Shown here piece by piece: positions 22,201-32,929 of a stretch of DNA of 64,000 nt. The position numbers and the translations under genes were made by a program. The stretch's first letter is position 1; each line of letters begins with the position of its first letter. The stretch is from Spisula solida (Eukaryota > Mollusca > Bivalvia > Venerida > Mactridae), in assembly GCA_947247005.1 (NCBI GenBank), contig OX365962.1, forward strand, positions 10,885,201 to 10,949,200, given 5' to 3'. A model generated the notes under the pieces. That model had not been told where the DNA came from and did not search any database. It saw only the letters and a program-made list of their open reading frames with translations.

Positions 22201-25200
22201 CGGTATGTTTTAAAAAAACATGTTTGACACGTACATACGTACATAAGTTTGGCTATTGATATCCGGAGGTGGTGTGCGAGTATTTGTGTTATTAAACAAA
22301 ATGACGGACAGAGGCAAACAAAAGAAAGTGAATAGTAAAACCCGTGCATCCGTACATATTTCGAACTGAGAACGGAAAAAACGGGTATTTATTGTTTGCC
22401 GCAAACGAAGCGTACAACGAAGGATCATAGCGATAGAAACCCGTGAGTTTTAAACATGTTAGCTTTCCTTGAATGTAGGGCAAGTCTTTGTCCTACTAAA
22501 GGATTGAAGCAAGCCTATACATATATACTAGCTCGCACAATGGACAAAAGTTTGACTGTATAGTTATTTAACAGGACTCGTGATCTGGTGATTAGAACTT
22601 CAGGAACAGCAGGTGCAAGTTCGATCTCAGACCACGACACTATCCTAACTGCTCGGGTAGTTCCGTCAATGCCGAAGGTACGTTACGACAGTTATGTCCG
22701 AGGTGTCCCGAAGTTGGCTTCGACGACATACCAACGAATGTAAGAGTGGTTCTAGGACTGATTACTTTGTGTCAGAATAATGTGAGTGGATATATAGGCA
22801 CATGGCTTAGTGTACCCTATGTATATCAAATTATCTGAGAGTACCCTATGTATAGAGAAGGTTGTGCAGCAACCATGTTCAGCCGCAACGGATATGACGT
22901 CACTTGAACTGGTGTCCGTGTTTGCTTTGACAACTGTAGAAAAACACGGTAACAGCTTTCGTAATGTGATATCCGTTGCGGCTAAACATAGCCGCTGCAC
23001 AACTTTCTCTATACATCTATTGGTATAATTATTCATCCGATAATGTTTTATTACATCTTGATATATGGACGAAACTTTCCGAAAAACTGCAAGTATGGCA
23101 GCCATTGAAAACTATTTGACACATGCATTGGTATAATTATTCATCCGATAATGTAAAGGGTCATTTAGCCGAAATTGTGATAAAAGACTGGTTGTATTAT
23201 CTCAATTTATATAAATTACTTAACTTAACATACTCAAGCATTTTTAAAGAGGTGATATCGGTATTTTTACGGAGTTACTTAATTTTCTGAAAATTATGAT
23301 TAAATCATTGTGGATGTTTTAATATGTGGGGGCATTCTTTTACGTTTTTCATACATAGAAACCAGTACTCGCGACTGTTGTTTGAGTTCTTTGGCAATGC
23401 TTTCATAAGAGTAGGTACTAGAAATCAGTAATTTTAAGACAAGGAAAACGCCGATATATCCCCTTTAACGTATTAAAAAAAATAAAGAGTGTGGGTTGTT
23501 TATTTGAATACATCCCCGCATTTGGACATTGCTTGGTAATTTCGATCACTGCCATCAACCCAAAATGAGAAAAAACACGAGATGATAACATTCAACGGGT
23601 ACACCCCCACACACGTAACGTGTATCTGAATAATAAAACAGTGTGGTGAAGTGTAAGGTGACACAACCTTAGGAATGACATTTTGCTATCTACGAATTAT
23701 CTACCATTATTATACCAACGGAATATTCGATTAGACAACGCCTACCATTGAGAGCAAATGATGTTTCAAACATATTACAGTACGGATAATTTGACATGAC
23801 TCTCGACCTTCTACATTTGTATTAGCATATTTAACAACTGCTATACTAGTACTGTCTATATGTGTAATCAAGGTTGTATGTTTTCGTAAACGGGAATTAT
23901 CACACAGAAGCCGCCCGATGTGTTATACCAACACAAATCTATAGGACCGATATTGCTCACCAAGCCCTCCGATGTGTTATAACAACACAAATCTATAGGA
24001 CCGATATTGCTCACCAAGCCACCCGATGTGTTATAACAACACAAATCTATAGGACCGATATTGCTCACCAAGCCACCCAATGTGTTATAACAACACAAAT
24101 CTATAGGACCGATATTGCTCACCAAGCCACCCGATGTGTTATAACAACACAAATCTATAGGACCGATATTGCTCACCAAGCCACCCGATGTGTTATGCCA
24201 ACACAAATCTATAGGACCGATATTGCTCACCAAGCCACCCAATGTGTTATAACAACACAAATCTATAGGACCGATATTGCTCACCAAGCCACCCGATGTG
24301 TTATAACAACACAAATCTATAGGACCGATATTGCTCACCAAGCCCTCTGATGTGTTATACCAACACAAATCTATAGGACCGATATTGCTCACCAAGCCGC
24401 CCGATGTGTTATACCAACACAAATCTATAGGACCGATATTGCTCACCAAGCCCTCCGATGTGTTATACCAACACAAATCTATAGGACCGATATTGCTCAC
24501 CAAGCCACCCGATGTGTTATAACAACACAAATCTATAGGACCGATATTGCTCACCAAGCCTCCCGATGTGTTATAACAACACAAATCTATAGGACCGATA
24601 TTGCTCACCAAGCCACCCGATGTGTTATAACAACACAAATCTATAGGACCAATATTGCTCACCGGGAAACATAAATTTTATTCAACGAAAATCCTTCATA
24701 TATTCTTACCATGTCAATTTCTCCGTGCTATACTGCCCTTTTCCTCGTTGAGTGATATATCATAAAGGTGTAACCACGCCATTTAATATAGTGAACTTAA
24801 AAGGTCATATTTCCATTTCTTAAAATTGCGATTTGGTTATTAAAGTAATTACGACTTTATATTCTTCTGGGAAAATACAGAAACCTATAGCCAAAAGTGT
24901 ATGAATCATTTATTCTAATTTTATATTATCCAAAGACATAAACTCGGAAATATTGGTAAAAACGTTTGTATTTATAACGTAATATTCTGTGCCCATCCCA
25001 AATTAGGTAAAGAATCATCATAGTATTGAAGCATTTGATAAATATACGGAAACATCGCCTTTAAATATCAGATATAACATTTCTCAAAATCAGACTAATA
25101 ATAAATTACCTGGTAATGTGGTGGTTCTGAATTCTGGGGGAATTTGAGCCCCGCATAAACAATACTGACACCCACCTGGTCCTAAATGAAAGACAAAACG

Positions 25201-28200
25201 CACACGTCATCAAATGTCATTAGTTTTCGCTATCATAAATGAGTTCTGTTATAATAGTAAAATATAAACAAGCACTACTGTATACAAGCTTTTTATTAAA
25301 GATATACATTGTATTATCATCAACAAATTTGGTTATGCAGTTTTAGTTTCTCGTTTGTTTTTAAATAACAAAAAAGGGGCCAGGAGGGTCCGTGTACCGA
25401 AAAATCAAAGAACTCTTGCCTAATGTAGCTCTACCCAATGTTATCATTAAGTTTTTAAGCAGCTGAAAATTTTGTTGACGATATGTAAAAAACTGCGAAA
25501 ATGTGACCTTTCCACGAAATACATGAATCAAAAAATCGCGTTAATCATAGCTGCTTTAAGTTAAGGAAAAAACTTAATTATTTTGCATATCATAAGCAAA
25601 CGGAAGGAAAAGTGTCTGCAGTCGGTTCAACCACAGGAACTGGCGTAATAAAAAAAAAAGTATGTAAAAAAATGAAAAAAATCACTAGTTTATAAGTAGA
25701 GCTTGTATTTAATACAGGCAATTTGTTTCATGTTTTTTTTCCATTTGTTTTAAATTATGCAAGTTCCTGTGGCTCAACTTGACAATTTGTTTACCTTTGA
25801 CATAGTCTCCGCTGCAGTTTTTATCGCAAGTATGTTGTGAGGCTATACATGGATCATTAAAATTAAGACCTTGTTTGTTTTGGCTTAACGTTGTTTGTGA
25901 AACGGGCGGAGTAATTGTTTGACTGATAGTGGTCAGTGTCGTGCTGAATGTTGTTAAAAGTGTTGACACCAGCGATGACGTAGTGCTAGGTTGAACTGAA
26001 AAGTAACAAATGATGTGTTAATTTATGCGTACGTACTGTCCAGTAAGGATACTACTAGAGTGACGCAGTGGTCGAGTCCACTATTACGGTGTAAAACCAA
26101 TAATAAAGATTTATCCTAACATCTATAATGTCAATGCTATAATCCAGTTAGTATCTAGTGACAGTGACGTAGCCGTTTATGTGTACACAGAAGATTACAA
26201 CCATTGTCTGAATAGGTAGTGCGAATATAGTTTGTTAGTTTAGTATTGAAATTATGGCTGTCTGTTTAAGCCTTTATAATTGGTTTTACACCGTAATAGT
26301 GGACCCGACCGTTGCGTCACTGTATTCTTATCCTGACTGGACTAGATCTATAACTGCAATACATAACCTCTTCAGACAATGATAGTAGTATTTGTGTACA
26401 CATAAACGGCAACGTCACTCTCACAGAATCCTAACTGGACTGTACTATATATTTGCTCTACCTGTTCAGACAATGGTTGGAATATGCTGTGTACACATTA
26501 AATAAAACGTCACTCTCACAGTATCCTAACTGGACTGTAGCATTGTACAAATTCCTAGCTCTGCATGGAAATGGCCGAGGTCAAATTTGACGAATGCTAG
26601 GTGCAAATGGTGTACGAGGGTCAATCTAGAATTAACCGCCTCCTCGATAGCCTAGTGGTTGAGCGTTCCCTTCGAGTGCGGGAGGTCTCGGGTTCGATCC
26701 CTGGCCGCGTCATACCAAAGACGAAATAAAAATGGTACCAGAAATTCCCTTGCTAAACGCTCAGCATAAAAGGGAAACTGGCTTCTCTTCTCTCATACCC
26801 TCGTGGCGATGGATAACATCAGGAATGAGGTGTCGAGAGTGATTAATATAAGTTGGAAAAACTTGTTTCACAATCGACCTTAAATAAATTAGTATAAACT
26901 TAACTAACCATACTGATGCATGCTACAGTTTTGGTCATGATCATAAGTATATACTGAAAGTTTGCAAAAGTCAACATCAACATGTTACTGATTTGTATGT
27001 TTAAGTATATTTTTATAAGTTAATAAATTTTGTAGGTAGCAGTATCAGTGTAGCAATATCACGTGACTCTGATATCACTAAAGGCTACAAATGCAAGATG
27101 AAATTTGTCACGCGGTATTGCTACACTGAGTATACAAATATTAAGCTCTGCATAAAAATGGTCGAGGTCAACATAATGACGAATACTGAGTGTTTATGAC
27201 TTTTGGTTGGCTTTTGTGAGATAGCGTGGTATATGGACCTAAGCGAAGAACTGTAAAATACGCTATTAAAATTGACTTGTGCCAAACTGGTGACATTCCT
27301 TAATAGTCTGTCTATTAAACCGGCGGTTGAGGGTTCGAATATTCTGAGTGCAGGCGAGAGACCGCATTAGAACGAAAATTTAAAATAATACTTAGTGCGC
27401 ATCTCCTTTAAAACTTGTGTTAGACGCTAAGACGCATGTGACACCTGGTTAAACAACAATTGACCTTGAGTCTGCATGGCCTCCGTAGCTCAGTGGTTAG
27501 AGCGATCGTCGTCTAATCTGGCGATCCAGGTTTAAATACGGGTGGATGCACTCATATGCCTGCCATATTTCAGCAGAAAGCTGACTGACAAATAAAGGCT
27601 ATGCTTGGATTTTTCTCAGAGGTCCGTGTAACAATATCAGGGACCAACCTGTCGTAGAAGGTGGGATTTTGCATCGACACAATTGGCAATTGTTGGTTCC
27701 AAGTTCAAATCCCTGTGTACAGTTCAACCGACAATATCGCACTGCTGGGTTACATGGGTTGTTGAGAAACACTCCGGACCTGGTCGATGTTTGTGCAGTA
27801 CTTAATACTAAAAATGATAAAATATCTATTAAGGGGGACCACTGCTGTCGATTTTGCGTCGTCATTTCGCGCAGCTGGTTTACGGATGTTGCGACGGTTT
27901 TAGGGGAAAAGACCACGTTTTAAGTCATGAAGGCCTATATGTACACGGCATCATCCAGTCTGCAGGTGGACATTCAATTTAAAGTTGGACATTGGGAGTG
28001 TTCATTTGCTTTTTTAAGGAAACGAATGTCGTGTTAAAATTCATACGCACTGAATGGCAAACTATTTGACGGTGATTTAGAAGAAAACATTATCATTTGA
28101 TTATCAAAAACAAAATTAAACATTTGACGTCATTATGACGTCATGACCCTAGCGGCATATAGTTCTATTAGCATTAAAATGTTTATATCTGATCTTTGAT

Positions 28201-28497
28201 AAGGCAAGTTGATGTTATCATTATTATCGTAATATTATTCATTTGGCGTCGTCTTGTTTCAAATGGTCTTATGTTTGACCAAAAAGGTATTATCATATTA
28301 CAACACCTGCTCATAAATGACGTCATACATACCGACTGTTGACGTTGAATCGGTGATTGAACACTGACATAAGTAACATCCGGTTGATGTAATTACATAT
28401 CCATTCGTACATGCAATAGGACAAACGAAGTTACAGAAAGTCACGTTTGCAGTATCTAATATAAATCTCTGTTGCTTTGGAAACTCGTCATCCTGTC
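19161..28497 (-). CDS. Gene B: secreted protein with five antistasin-like modules
   Basis: Spliced minus-strand CDS: 28497..28333, 27807..27649, 25995..25795, 25181..25110, 21664..21588, 20771..20687, 19294..19161 (stop TGA). All junctions are in frame: phase 1 except a phase-0 junction between 21588 and 20771. These exons give 893 nt; adding the candidate first exon at 37067-37001 gives 960 nt, 319 aa. Five six-cysteine modules are encoded, two of them split over two exons. A Ser/Thr-rich, mucin-like stretch precedes module 3. Predicted role is extracellular serine-protease inhibition or adhesion. Only module 2 has Arg at the expected P1 site. The gene converges on gene A, with about 2.2 kb between poly(A) signals. 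The 5' end is the uncertain part. Confidence 0.78.
20687..20771 (-). CDS. Gene B exon, second half of split module 4
   Basis: Acceptor 'ttttaaaacag', donor 'gcag|gtaggt', 85 nt, starts in phase 0 and ends in phase 1. Reads I-I-C-N-Q-K-C-S-L-G-F-I and D-D-C-L-F-C-S-C, giving cysteines 2-6. Expected P1 Asn. The frame is closed only if joined to 21588-21664. Confidence 0.85.
21183..21334. mobile_element. Foldback element, TATCATTGATAAA family, copy 2
   Basis: 'ggtatactcacaggtaactg' at left against 'cctatgggtatac' at right, inner 'tcattgataaaaagtaaaa' and 'ctctttattaatga' as in copy 1. It lies inside the intron that splits module 4 of gene B. Confidence 0.8.
21588..21664 (-). CDS. Gene B exon, first half of split module 4
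   Basis: Acceptor 'attatattgcag', donor 'aaag|gtgaac', 77 nt, starts phase 1 and ends phase 0. Reads V-I-A-Q-S-T-T-V-P-H-Y-L-D-L then E-A-C-I-I-A-K, supplying the linker and first cysteine. With the next exon this completes the usual C-x6-C-x3-C spacing. Confidence 0.78.
21700..22022. mobile_element. TACTGTAAAATCA foldback family, diverged copy
   Basis: 'tttcgtggggacgcaatttc' near the left and 'ccacgaaattaaatcccccg'..'gattttacagtat' at the right are the arms of a family with copies at 39261, 59267 and 59598. The middle holds a segment shared with 23025-23160. Confidence 0.55.
22570..22745. mobile_element. Possible tRNA-derived SINE fragment
   Basis: B-box-like 'aagttcgatctcagaccacg' follows a weak A-box-like stretch; 'gtccgaggtgtcccga' also occurs near 390. 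Ends not defined. Confidence 0.3.
22795..23160. mobile_element. Foldback element plus local duplication
   Basis: 'gttgtgcagcaaccatgttc'..'gccgcaacggatat' at 22861-22895 is mirrored by 'atatccgttgcggc'..'gccgctgcacaac' at 22970-23002. Beyond it 'attggtataattattcatcc' is repeated about 105 bp apart. One arm also appears at 14870-14915. Confidence 0.65.
23907..24663. repeat. 54-bp minisatellite, 14 copies
   Basis: Unit of 54 bp (18 codons) covering 'gatgtgttataacaacacaa', 'atctataggaccgatattgc' and 'tcaccaagccaccc', repeated 14 times with a few variable bases. It keeps both strands open: 264 codons on minus, 158 on plus. It lies in an intron of gene B, between the exons at 25110 and 21664, with no splice sites linking it to them, so I treat it as non-coding. 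On the gene B strand every unit contains CTTG-GTGAGC, a donor-like string. Confidence 0.92.
25110..25181 (-). CDS. Gene B exon, second half of split module 3
   Basis: Acceptor 'tttcatttag', donor 'ccag|gtaatt', 72 nt, phase 1 on both sides. Reads P-G-G-C-Q-Y-C-L-C-G and then a short T-T-T linker, giving cysteines 4-6. It only makes sense joined to 25795-25995. Confidence 0.83.
25632..25771. mobile_element. hAT-like MITE beside a gene B splice donor
   Basis: Termini CACAGGAACT and 'gcaagttcctgtg' match the element at 16113-16390, with imperfect flanking copies (GTTCAAC / GCTCAAC). It ends 23 bp from the donor-side end of the gene B exon at 25795, inside the intron that splits module 3. Confidence 0.75.
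25795..25995 (-). CDS. Gene B exon, Thr-rich linker and first half of module 3
   Basis: Acceptor 'ttacttttcag', donor 'aaag|gtaaac', 201 nt, phase 1 on both sides. About 40 residues rich in Ser, Thr and Gln, which would suit O-glycosylation, then N-D-P-C-I-A-S-Q-H-T-C-D-K-N-C-S-G-D-Y. Cysteines 1-3 are here and 4-6 on the next exon. Expected P1 Asp. Confidence 0.87.
26640..26895 (+). mobile_element. tRNA-derived SINE family 1, fuller copy
   Basis: A-box 'tagcctagtggttgagc' and B-box 'gggttcgatccc' with normal tRNA spacing, then a non-tRNA body ending 'cttgtttcacaatcgacctt'. Other copies: 5630-5815 and a fragment at 34528-34600. Confidence 0.85.
27056..27128. mobile_element. Short MITE, CAGTGTAGCAATA family
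   Basis: 73 bp with inverted ends 'cagtgtagcaatatcacgtg' and 'cgcggtattgctacactg', flanked by AGTAT at 27051-27055 and 27129-27133. Longer relatives at 45495-45918 and 30862-31092. Confidence 0.85.
27478..27605 (+). mobile_element. tRNA-derived SINE family 2, copy 1
   Basis: 'gcctccgtagctcagtggtt'..'agagcg' is an A-box with D-arm pairing GCTC/GAGC; 'aggtttaaatacggg' is a weak B-box. The body 'cactcatatgcctgccatat' to 'aaataaaggct' matches 34388-34515. It ends at the edge of the gene B exon at 27649. Confidence 0.8.
27649..27807 (-). CDS. Gene B exon, antistasin-like module 2
   Basis: Acceptor 'atcatttttag', donor 'acag|gttggt', 159 nt, phase 1 on both sides. Reads N-N-P-C-N-P-A-V-R-Y-C-R-L-N-C-T-Q-G-F and N-N-C-Q-L-C-R-C. 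Six cysteines with Arg at the expected P1 site, so the best inhibitor candidate in gene B. Confidence 0.88.
28333..28497 (-). CDS. Gene B exon, antistasin-like module 1
   Basis: Acceptor 'ttttgtttttcag', donor 'gtcg|gtatgt', 165 nt, phase 1 on both sides. A polar lead-in (G-Q-D-D-E-F-P-K-Q-Q) precedes F-C-N-F-V-C-P-I-A-C-T-N-G-Y and T-G-C-Y-L-C-Q-C. The first spacing is short (C-x3-C). The frame is open through the acceptor to an ATG, but that stretch is the polypyrimidine tract and not signal-like. Confidence 0.87.
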
Positions 28498-28845
28498 CTG
28501 AAAAACAAAAATGTGACGTCATAAAACGGTAAGTAGTGTCGTCAGTTTGGTTAAAAAACGGCGTCGTTCACTCGTATTTGTTTTATTGTGCATTTCGGTC
28601 GTGTTCATTATGACAACCCTAAAATTTGCGTCAAAGCAGCGTTTTAATATAATGCGTTACCGAAGCTTATAAAAACTACTCAGAACATCGATGATAGGTT
28701 CTACTTGCGCATGCGCAGTGACATCAAATGGCTTCTTAGTGAAGACGTATTTGAAAATAAAACGTTCTTGATAGATTAGATAAGCGAAATCAAGCCGGCT
28801 GATTGATTGAAGAAGTTGACCAAACACTATATGAATCGTATAAGG

Positions 28846-28945
28846 ACCCTCACCCGGTGGCTGTGATTCGAACCCATGACCCCCAACGGCGACAGCGCCT
28901 AGCACTGAAGTGACCGCGGCCATACCGACTGCACCACGGAAACAA
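28846..28945 (-). mobile_element. tRNA-like SINE head
   Basis: Minus strand reads 'tttccgtggtgcagtcggta' (A-box-like) and 'catgggttcgaatcacagcc' (B-box) about 60 bp later. Likely a SINE head; pairing is too poor to call a functional tRNA. Confidence 0.45.
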
Positions 28946-28994
28946 CTAAAGAAAGTTACTCAAATGACGCAGTCATTCATAAAAGTCAAGTTGC

Positions 28995-29160
28995 GGGCTT
29001 AGAATTGGAAGGTCGTAAGTACAAAATCAATATTTTGAGTAAACAAGAAAAACTGTCTGAAAACTACTCTAAAAACAACCAAGGTTTTTAAACTTCATTT
29101 TGGTCAACATGATTGTCATGAAAATAGGCTCATAAGATTTCAAAAATGCACAAAGAGGCA
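28995..29160. mobile_element. CGCTGGCTTAG foldback family, truncated copy
   Basis: 'gggcttagaattggaaggtc' then the family interior in the opposite orientation ('ttggtcaacatgattgtcat'). One end is lost. Confidence 0.65.
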
Positions 29161-29489
29161 GACACATAGTTAAAATTATCAGAGATAATACGACTATACG
29201 TACATTTTGTGTATGAATGTTATTAATGAATATTAGCAATTCCTTGAATAATAAAACGGTTACAATGACGTTAGCAGTTTAAAAATGTTATCAATTTTAG
29301 AAGGTAGGTTATTTTAGTCAATGTTGACATATATCATGAAGATATAAGCCTCGGGTACTCATCATTGAGAGGCAGTATATTAAATATAATCCACCACTCA
29401 ACGCTCATACCATACACCCATTGATAGCACTTGGATGAAGTACACTGCGCACATTTATAAACACATCATACAGATTTTTCGTAATTATA

Positions 29490-29950
29490 AAATAATAATA
29501 AAATATACCAGATTTATATAGCGCCCTTTTCATGCGAACGCACGTTCAAAGGCACTTTACCCATGTTGCAGCCACAAGGGCGCAGGTGCATCCTCTACCA
29601 GTACAGATACAGTATGATAATATTTCCCGGTATATCTGGCCGTGTGGTCTGCAAAGTATCTGGAAGTGCCAGGAAGCTGTGTATCGGTGCTATACACCGG
29701 GCACATTAAAGAACCAGGCTGTCTATTCGAAATAAGAGCTAGGCGCACTTCTGCAGCGCCGGACATGTCTGTATCTAATGTCTCTCTCTCCCTTCAGGGT
29801 CTTTCTCTCAGTCTGTCCCTCTGGTCAGAGCATGCTGTATCTGCACTGGTAGAGGATGCACCTGCGCCCTTGTGGCTGCAACAAAAATAATGTAAAGTGC
29901 CTTTGAACGTGCGTTCGCATGAAAAGGGCGCTATATAAATCTGGTATATA
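29490..29950. mobile_element. Foldback element ending GCGCTATATAAAT, complete
   Basis: The left arm (from 'accagatttatatagcgccc', 29508, through 'catcctctaccagtacagat') and the right arm (to 'gggcgctatataaatctggt', 29943) are near-perfect inverted repeats of over 100 bp. The centre holds 'aggaagctgtgtatcggtgc' and a CT-rich stretch. One-armed relative at 40190-40485. Confidence 0.85.
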
Positions 29951-30860
29951 TATATAAGATGACGTCATTACCGACGAACCTGTTGGTATACGAGAATTAT
30001 ATCCAAAAACGCTTACATTCCTGGGAAAATTCTCGTACGTTCGGTATATAGTGTTTTGTAATAATTATGTTGTAATGGTAGTTTGACAGTGTTATAACGG
30101 TGTTTTTCAATAGTTTTCTGTTATACGAGTACGTGGGACGTTAAAAAATAAACAGGACTGGGGCCCTCACGGCTACAGTTTTCAATATTATACAAATAGC
30201 ATTACATAATATAGAATTGGATTTCAATTGCGAAAATTCGATATCTGATTTATCGAGTTACACTATCACGTCCTCTCATAATAGTCCATTTTGAAACCAT
30301 GGTAACACGCACCCGGCGCAGCCCAACAATTACCATTAATGGCGACTACGTATTGGGATGTATCTTTAATTATTACCATATCGTTTGTTTTCAAATTTCG
30401 CCGTATCATTACATGTTACATGCTGGACAATGTCTGCAAAAATGAAGTCATTTGGACGTTAGGTACTGAAAAAACAGAAGTTGAGCTCCAAGTGTGACAA
30501 ATTCGTGACGCAAAAGTGACTACACCAGAACGTAAGGAAAAACGGACAAACACAAATTTCTGTCAACAGCAAGATAATTATGTCCTATGAATCGAATGAA
30601 ATTATCGTAACTACATTCTGGAATCAGTTCTGCAAGACGTATATCAGTTTTAGAATGGTACTCATGCTTTAGTGATAACTGCTCAGCTTTGAAAGACAGA
30701 GAATGAATAGGAAATCATAAGAACGTTTGTGACGTCAGTTACCGAGACTTTTTAAAAATATCAACGTTTCATGGTACTGGAATGTTTTCAGTACCATATA
30801 TCACTATAAACATCATAATTATGACACTAACGTCGTGTAAATAGCGCGACGTCATTCTGT
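29950..30860. other. No feature recognised
   Basis: Intergenic or intronic AT-rich DNA with scattered 'gacgtcat' motifs. No exon with cysteine spacing or splice context was seen. Confidence 0.45.
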
Positions 30861-30861
30861 G

Positions 30862-31092
30862 CGCCGCGTGAAACCGTGGAACGTGTAGGTTTCACAGGGT
30901 AATGGAAAAATCGGTAAAACTGCTGAAAAAGATATTATATTTTACGGAAAGCAAATACTTTTCCCCTTAGCGTGGCGTATATTTTATAGAAATCGATGAA
31001 GAAATAAAATACTTATGGCTATATAAGTGTTCCAATGTTTACAAATTTCTACTTGCAACTGTAGCCAAAAGTCACGTGGTATTGCTACACTG
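30862..31092. mobile_element. CAGTGTAGCAATA family, single-armed copy
   Basis: Matches the right arm of 45495-45918 ('agcgtggcgtatattttata', 'atcgatgaagaaataaaata', 'cacgtggtattgctacactg'); the left arm is missing. Confidence 0.75.
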
Positions 31093-31996
31093 CGATCGCT
31101 CCAACTTTGCATAGAAATACGTCAACACTTAAGATAGAAAAAGAGAAAAAAACGTATTTGTGCAACTGTTATTGACGAACGGAATATTTACAGAAAACTT
31201 AGAATTACGCTATCACAATGTTACAAATCAGCGCATTATAACCACGGGACCACGGCCGTGGTTTCCTATTAATTGCATTGAGTATACTTTATTAATCATG
31301 TTAAAATGCTAACTCGTGGTATACTAATTTATATTTAATACGCAATTAGTACGGAAGTATTAAAACACACAACTTAGTAATTTTATTTGGCTGATATGTT
31401 ATGTAGGTTCAAAGTCCCATGGGTTAACAGTTATACGTACATATTGACAGGGCCAAACTCAAGCATGTTCTTGTTTTAAATTGCATGTTAATGGGGTTTA
31501 TTAGACACCTAATTTCCTGGCTCCATTTCTATTACGAGGGTGATCGGGAAGTTGGTATAAATATGCTCTAAATTTTATTAATGCTAATAAAGAATAAAAA
31601 AATAATATCATTATATTTTTAATGCATTACACCACTCTCTTATAAATATAATAAAATATATCAAAATATAGTGTAATCAAGTCAATTCTAAAACGGTCTG
31701 TGTGCATCACTCGCACACACCAAAAAACTTAAGTTAACTTTAACTTAAGCGACGTCCCATGGCGTCAAACTGATTATCTTTGACTGATAGAAATGGCGTC
31801 GGAAGCCAAAACAGATTAGCGTCCGACGTACATATCTCTTTCCACTGCACCGTTAAAGTAAATGCATTTGTTGTTTGCAAAATATGGCCACTTTAAGTCA
31901 AACATAACTTCTAAGACATTTAGACATAACTTTCATAAAAAAAACCACAAAACAATATTTTTCTTTCATTGATGCAGTAACTGTTGTGATATGACA

Positions 31997-32260
31997 TGTC
32001 GCTGGCTTGAAATTAGAAGGCCATAAGTGATTTTTCATGAAATTGGAGCAGGTCATCTTGACCAAACTGATGGTGGAAAAGCTTATTTTCCAATAAGTAA
32101 ATGTAGTATTTAGACAGTTTATTCATGTCAGGATAGAAAGAGGATAGATAAAGGAAGAGAAGAAGTAAGGAAAGCATGGATAGGAGGAAGAAGGGACTGT
32201 TGTGAAGGAAACACACTGTCAAAATGATGGTCTTCTGTCGTTTAAGTGTCAAATCTTTTT
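31997..32260. mobile_element. CGCTGGCTTAG foldback family, diverged copy
   Basis: 'gtcgctggcttgaaattaga' and 'ggtcatcttgaccaaactga' match the family; the right terminus is not recognisable. The Leu-rich minus-strand frame over it is not a gene. Confidence 0.6.
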
Positions 32261-32929
32261 GTAGAAATTATGTAAAATCTGCGACCTTGACCGGTCAGTA
32301 TTGGGAACCCTTAATGAGGTTACGGCGTCAGACGAAACTACCGGTAATTCATTTTGAATTGACATCTTAAAAGAATGTTAAGGACCGCCCATTTCTGTTG
32401 ACTTTTAATATTCTCGGATGTTTCAAATGTGATATTAATCTTAAATTATGAAGCCAACTCCATGATCGCATTGACAAATTGTGTTATATAAAAATGAGAC
32501 TTTCACGCGCGTTTAAATAAAAGGACATACGTTTATCAGCGTTGTTAGGCTGGAAAGAAAACCAACAATAAATAATCCCAAAATCGTGCTATTCTTATTC
32601 CTAAATATACTAAGTATATACGTTTAAATAACGAACCTTAACCTTTTGGCCAGCGCTATGTGAAGTTAACGTGTCTAAGCATTAAGACTGTAATACTCTA
32701 ATCCTTGATTAAACGCAAAAGTAAAGAAATAAAAAGTTATTGTCGCCCGGTAAATGATTCTTTGTTGACATCATTTGGAAATATTTTAATATTTTTGCGT
32801 GAAAACGAGACTTATTAACGTAGCCTTGACCAGTTGCAAAAACCGGATATGCACTATTGCAGCATTGCATCAAATGTAAGGCAGTGACATTACGAACCGC
32901 CATGCGATTACAGCCCTCAAAATATAAAA

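Noticed and set aside
23868..24662. 264-codon minus frame with 18-residue repeats as a protein
   Set aside because: The opposite strand is equally open, there is no splice site in phase with gene B, and the frame consists only of the 54-bp repeat.
7978..24663. CRISPR-like array
   Set aside because: The repeats are contiguous satellites without unique spacers and the genome is eukaryotic.
26640..26715. Functional tRNA gene
   Set aside because: The A- and B-boxes are good, but the body continues into a SINE shared with 5630 and the acceptor stem does not close.
27478..27560. Functional tRNA gene
   Set aside because: A second copy with the same non-tRNA 3' body at 34388 and imperfect acceptor pairing show it is a SINE.
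28498..28522. ATG immediately upstream of gene B module 1 as the true start
   Set aside because: The codons are the polypyrimidine tract of a strong acceptor and would give no signal peptide for a disulfide-rich secreted module.
32013..32252. Hydrophobic minus frame (Leu-rich) as a signal-peptide exon
   Set aside because: It lies within a diverged CGCTGGCTTAG foldback copy and its frame continues into the repeat interior.
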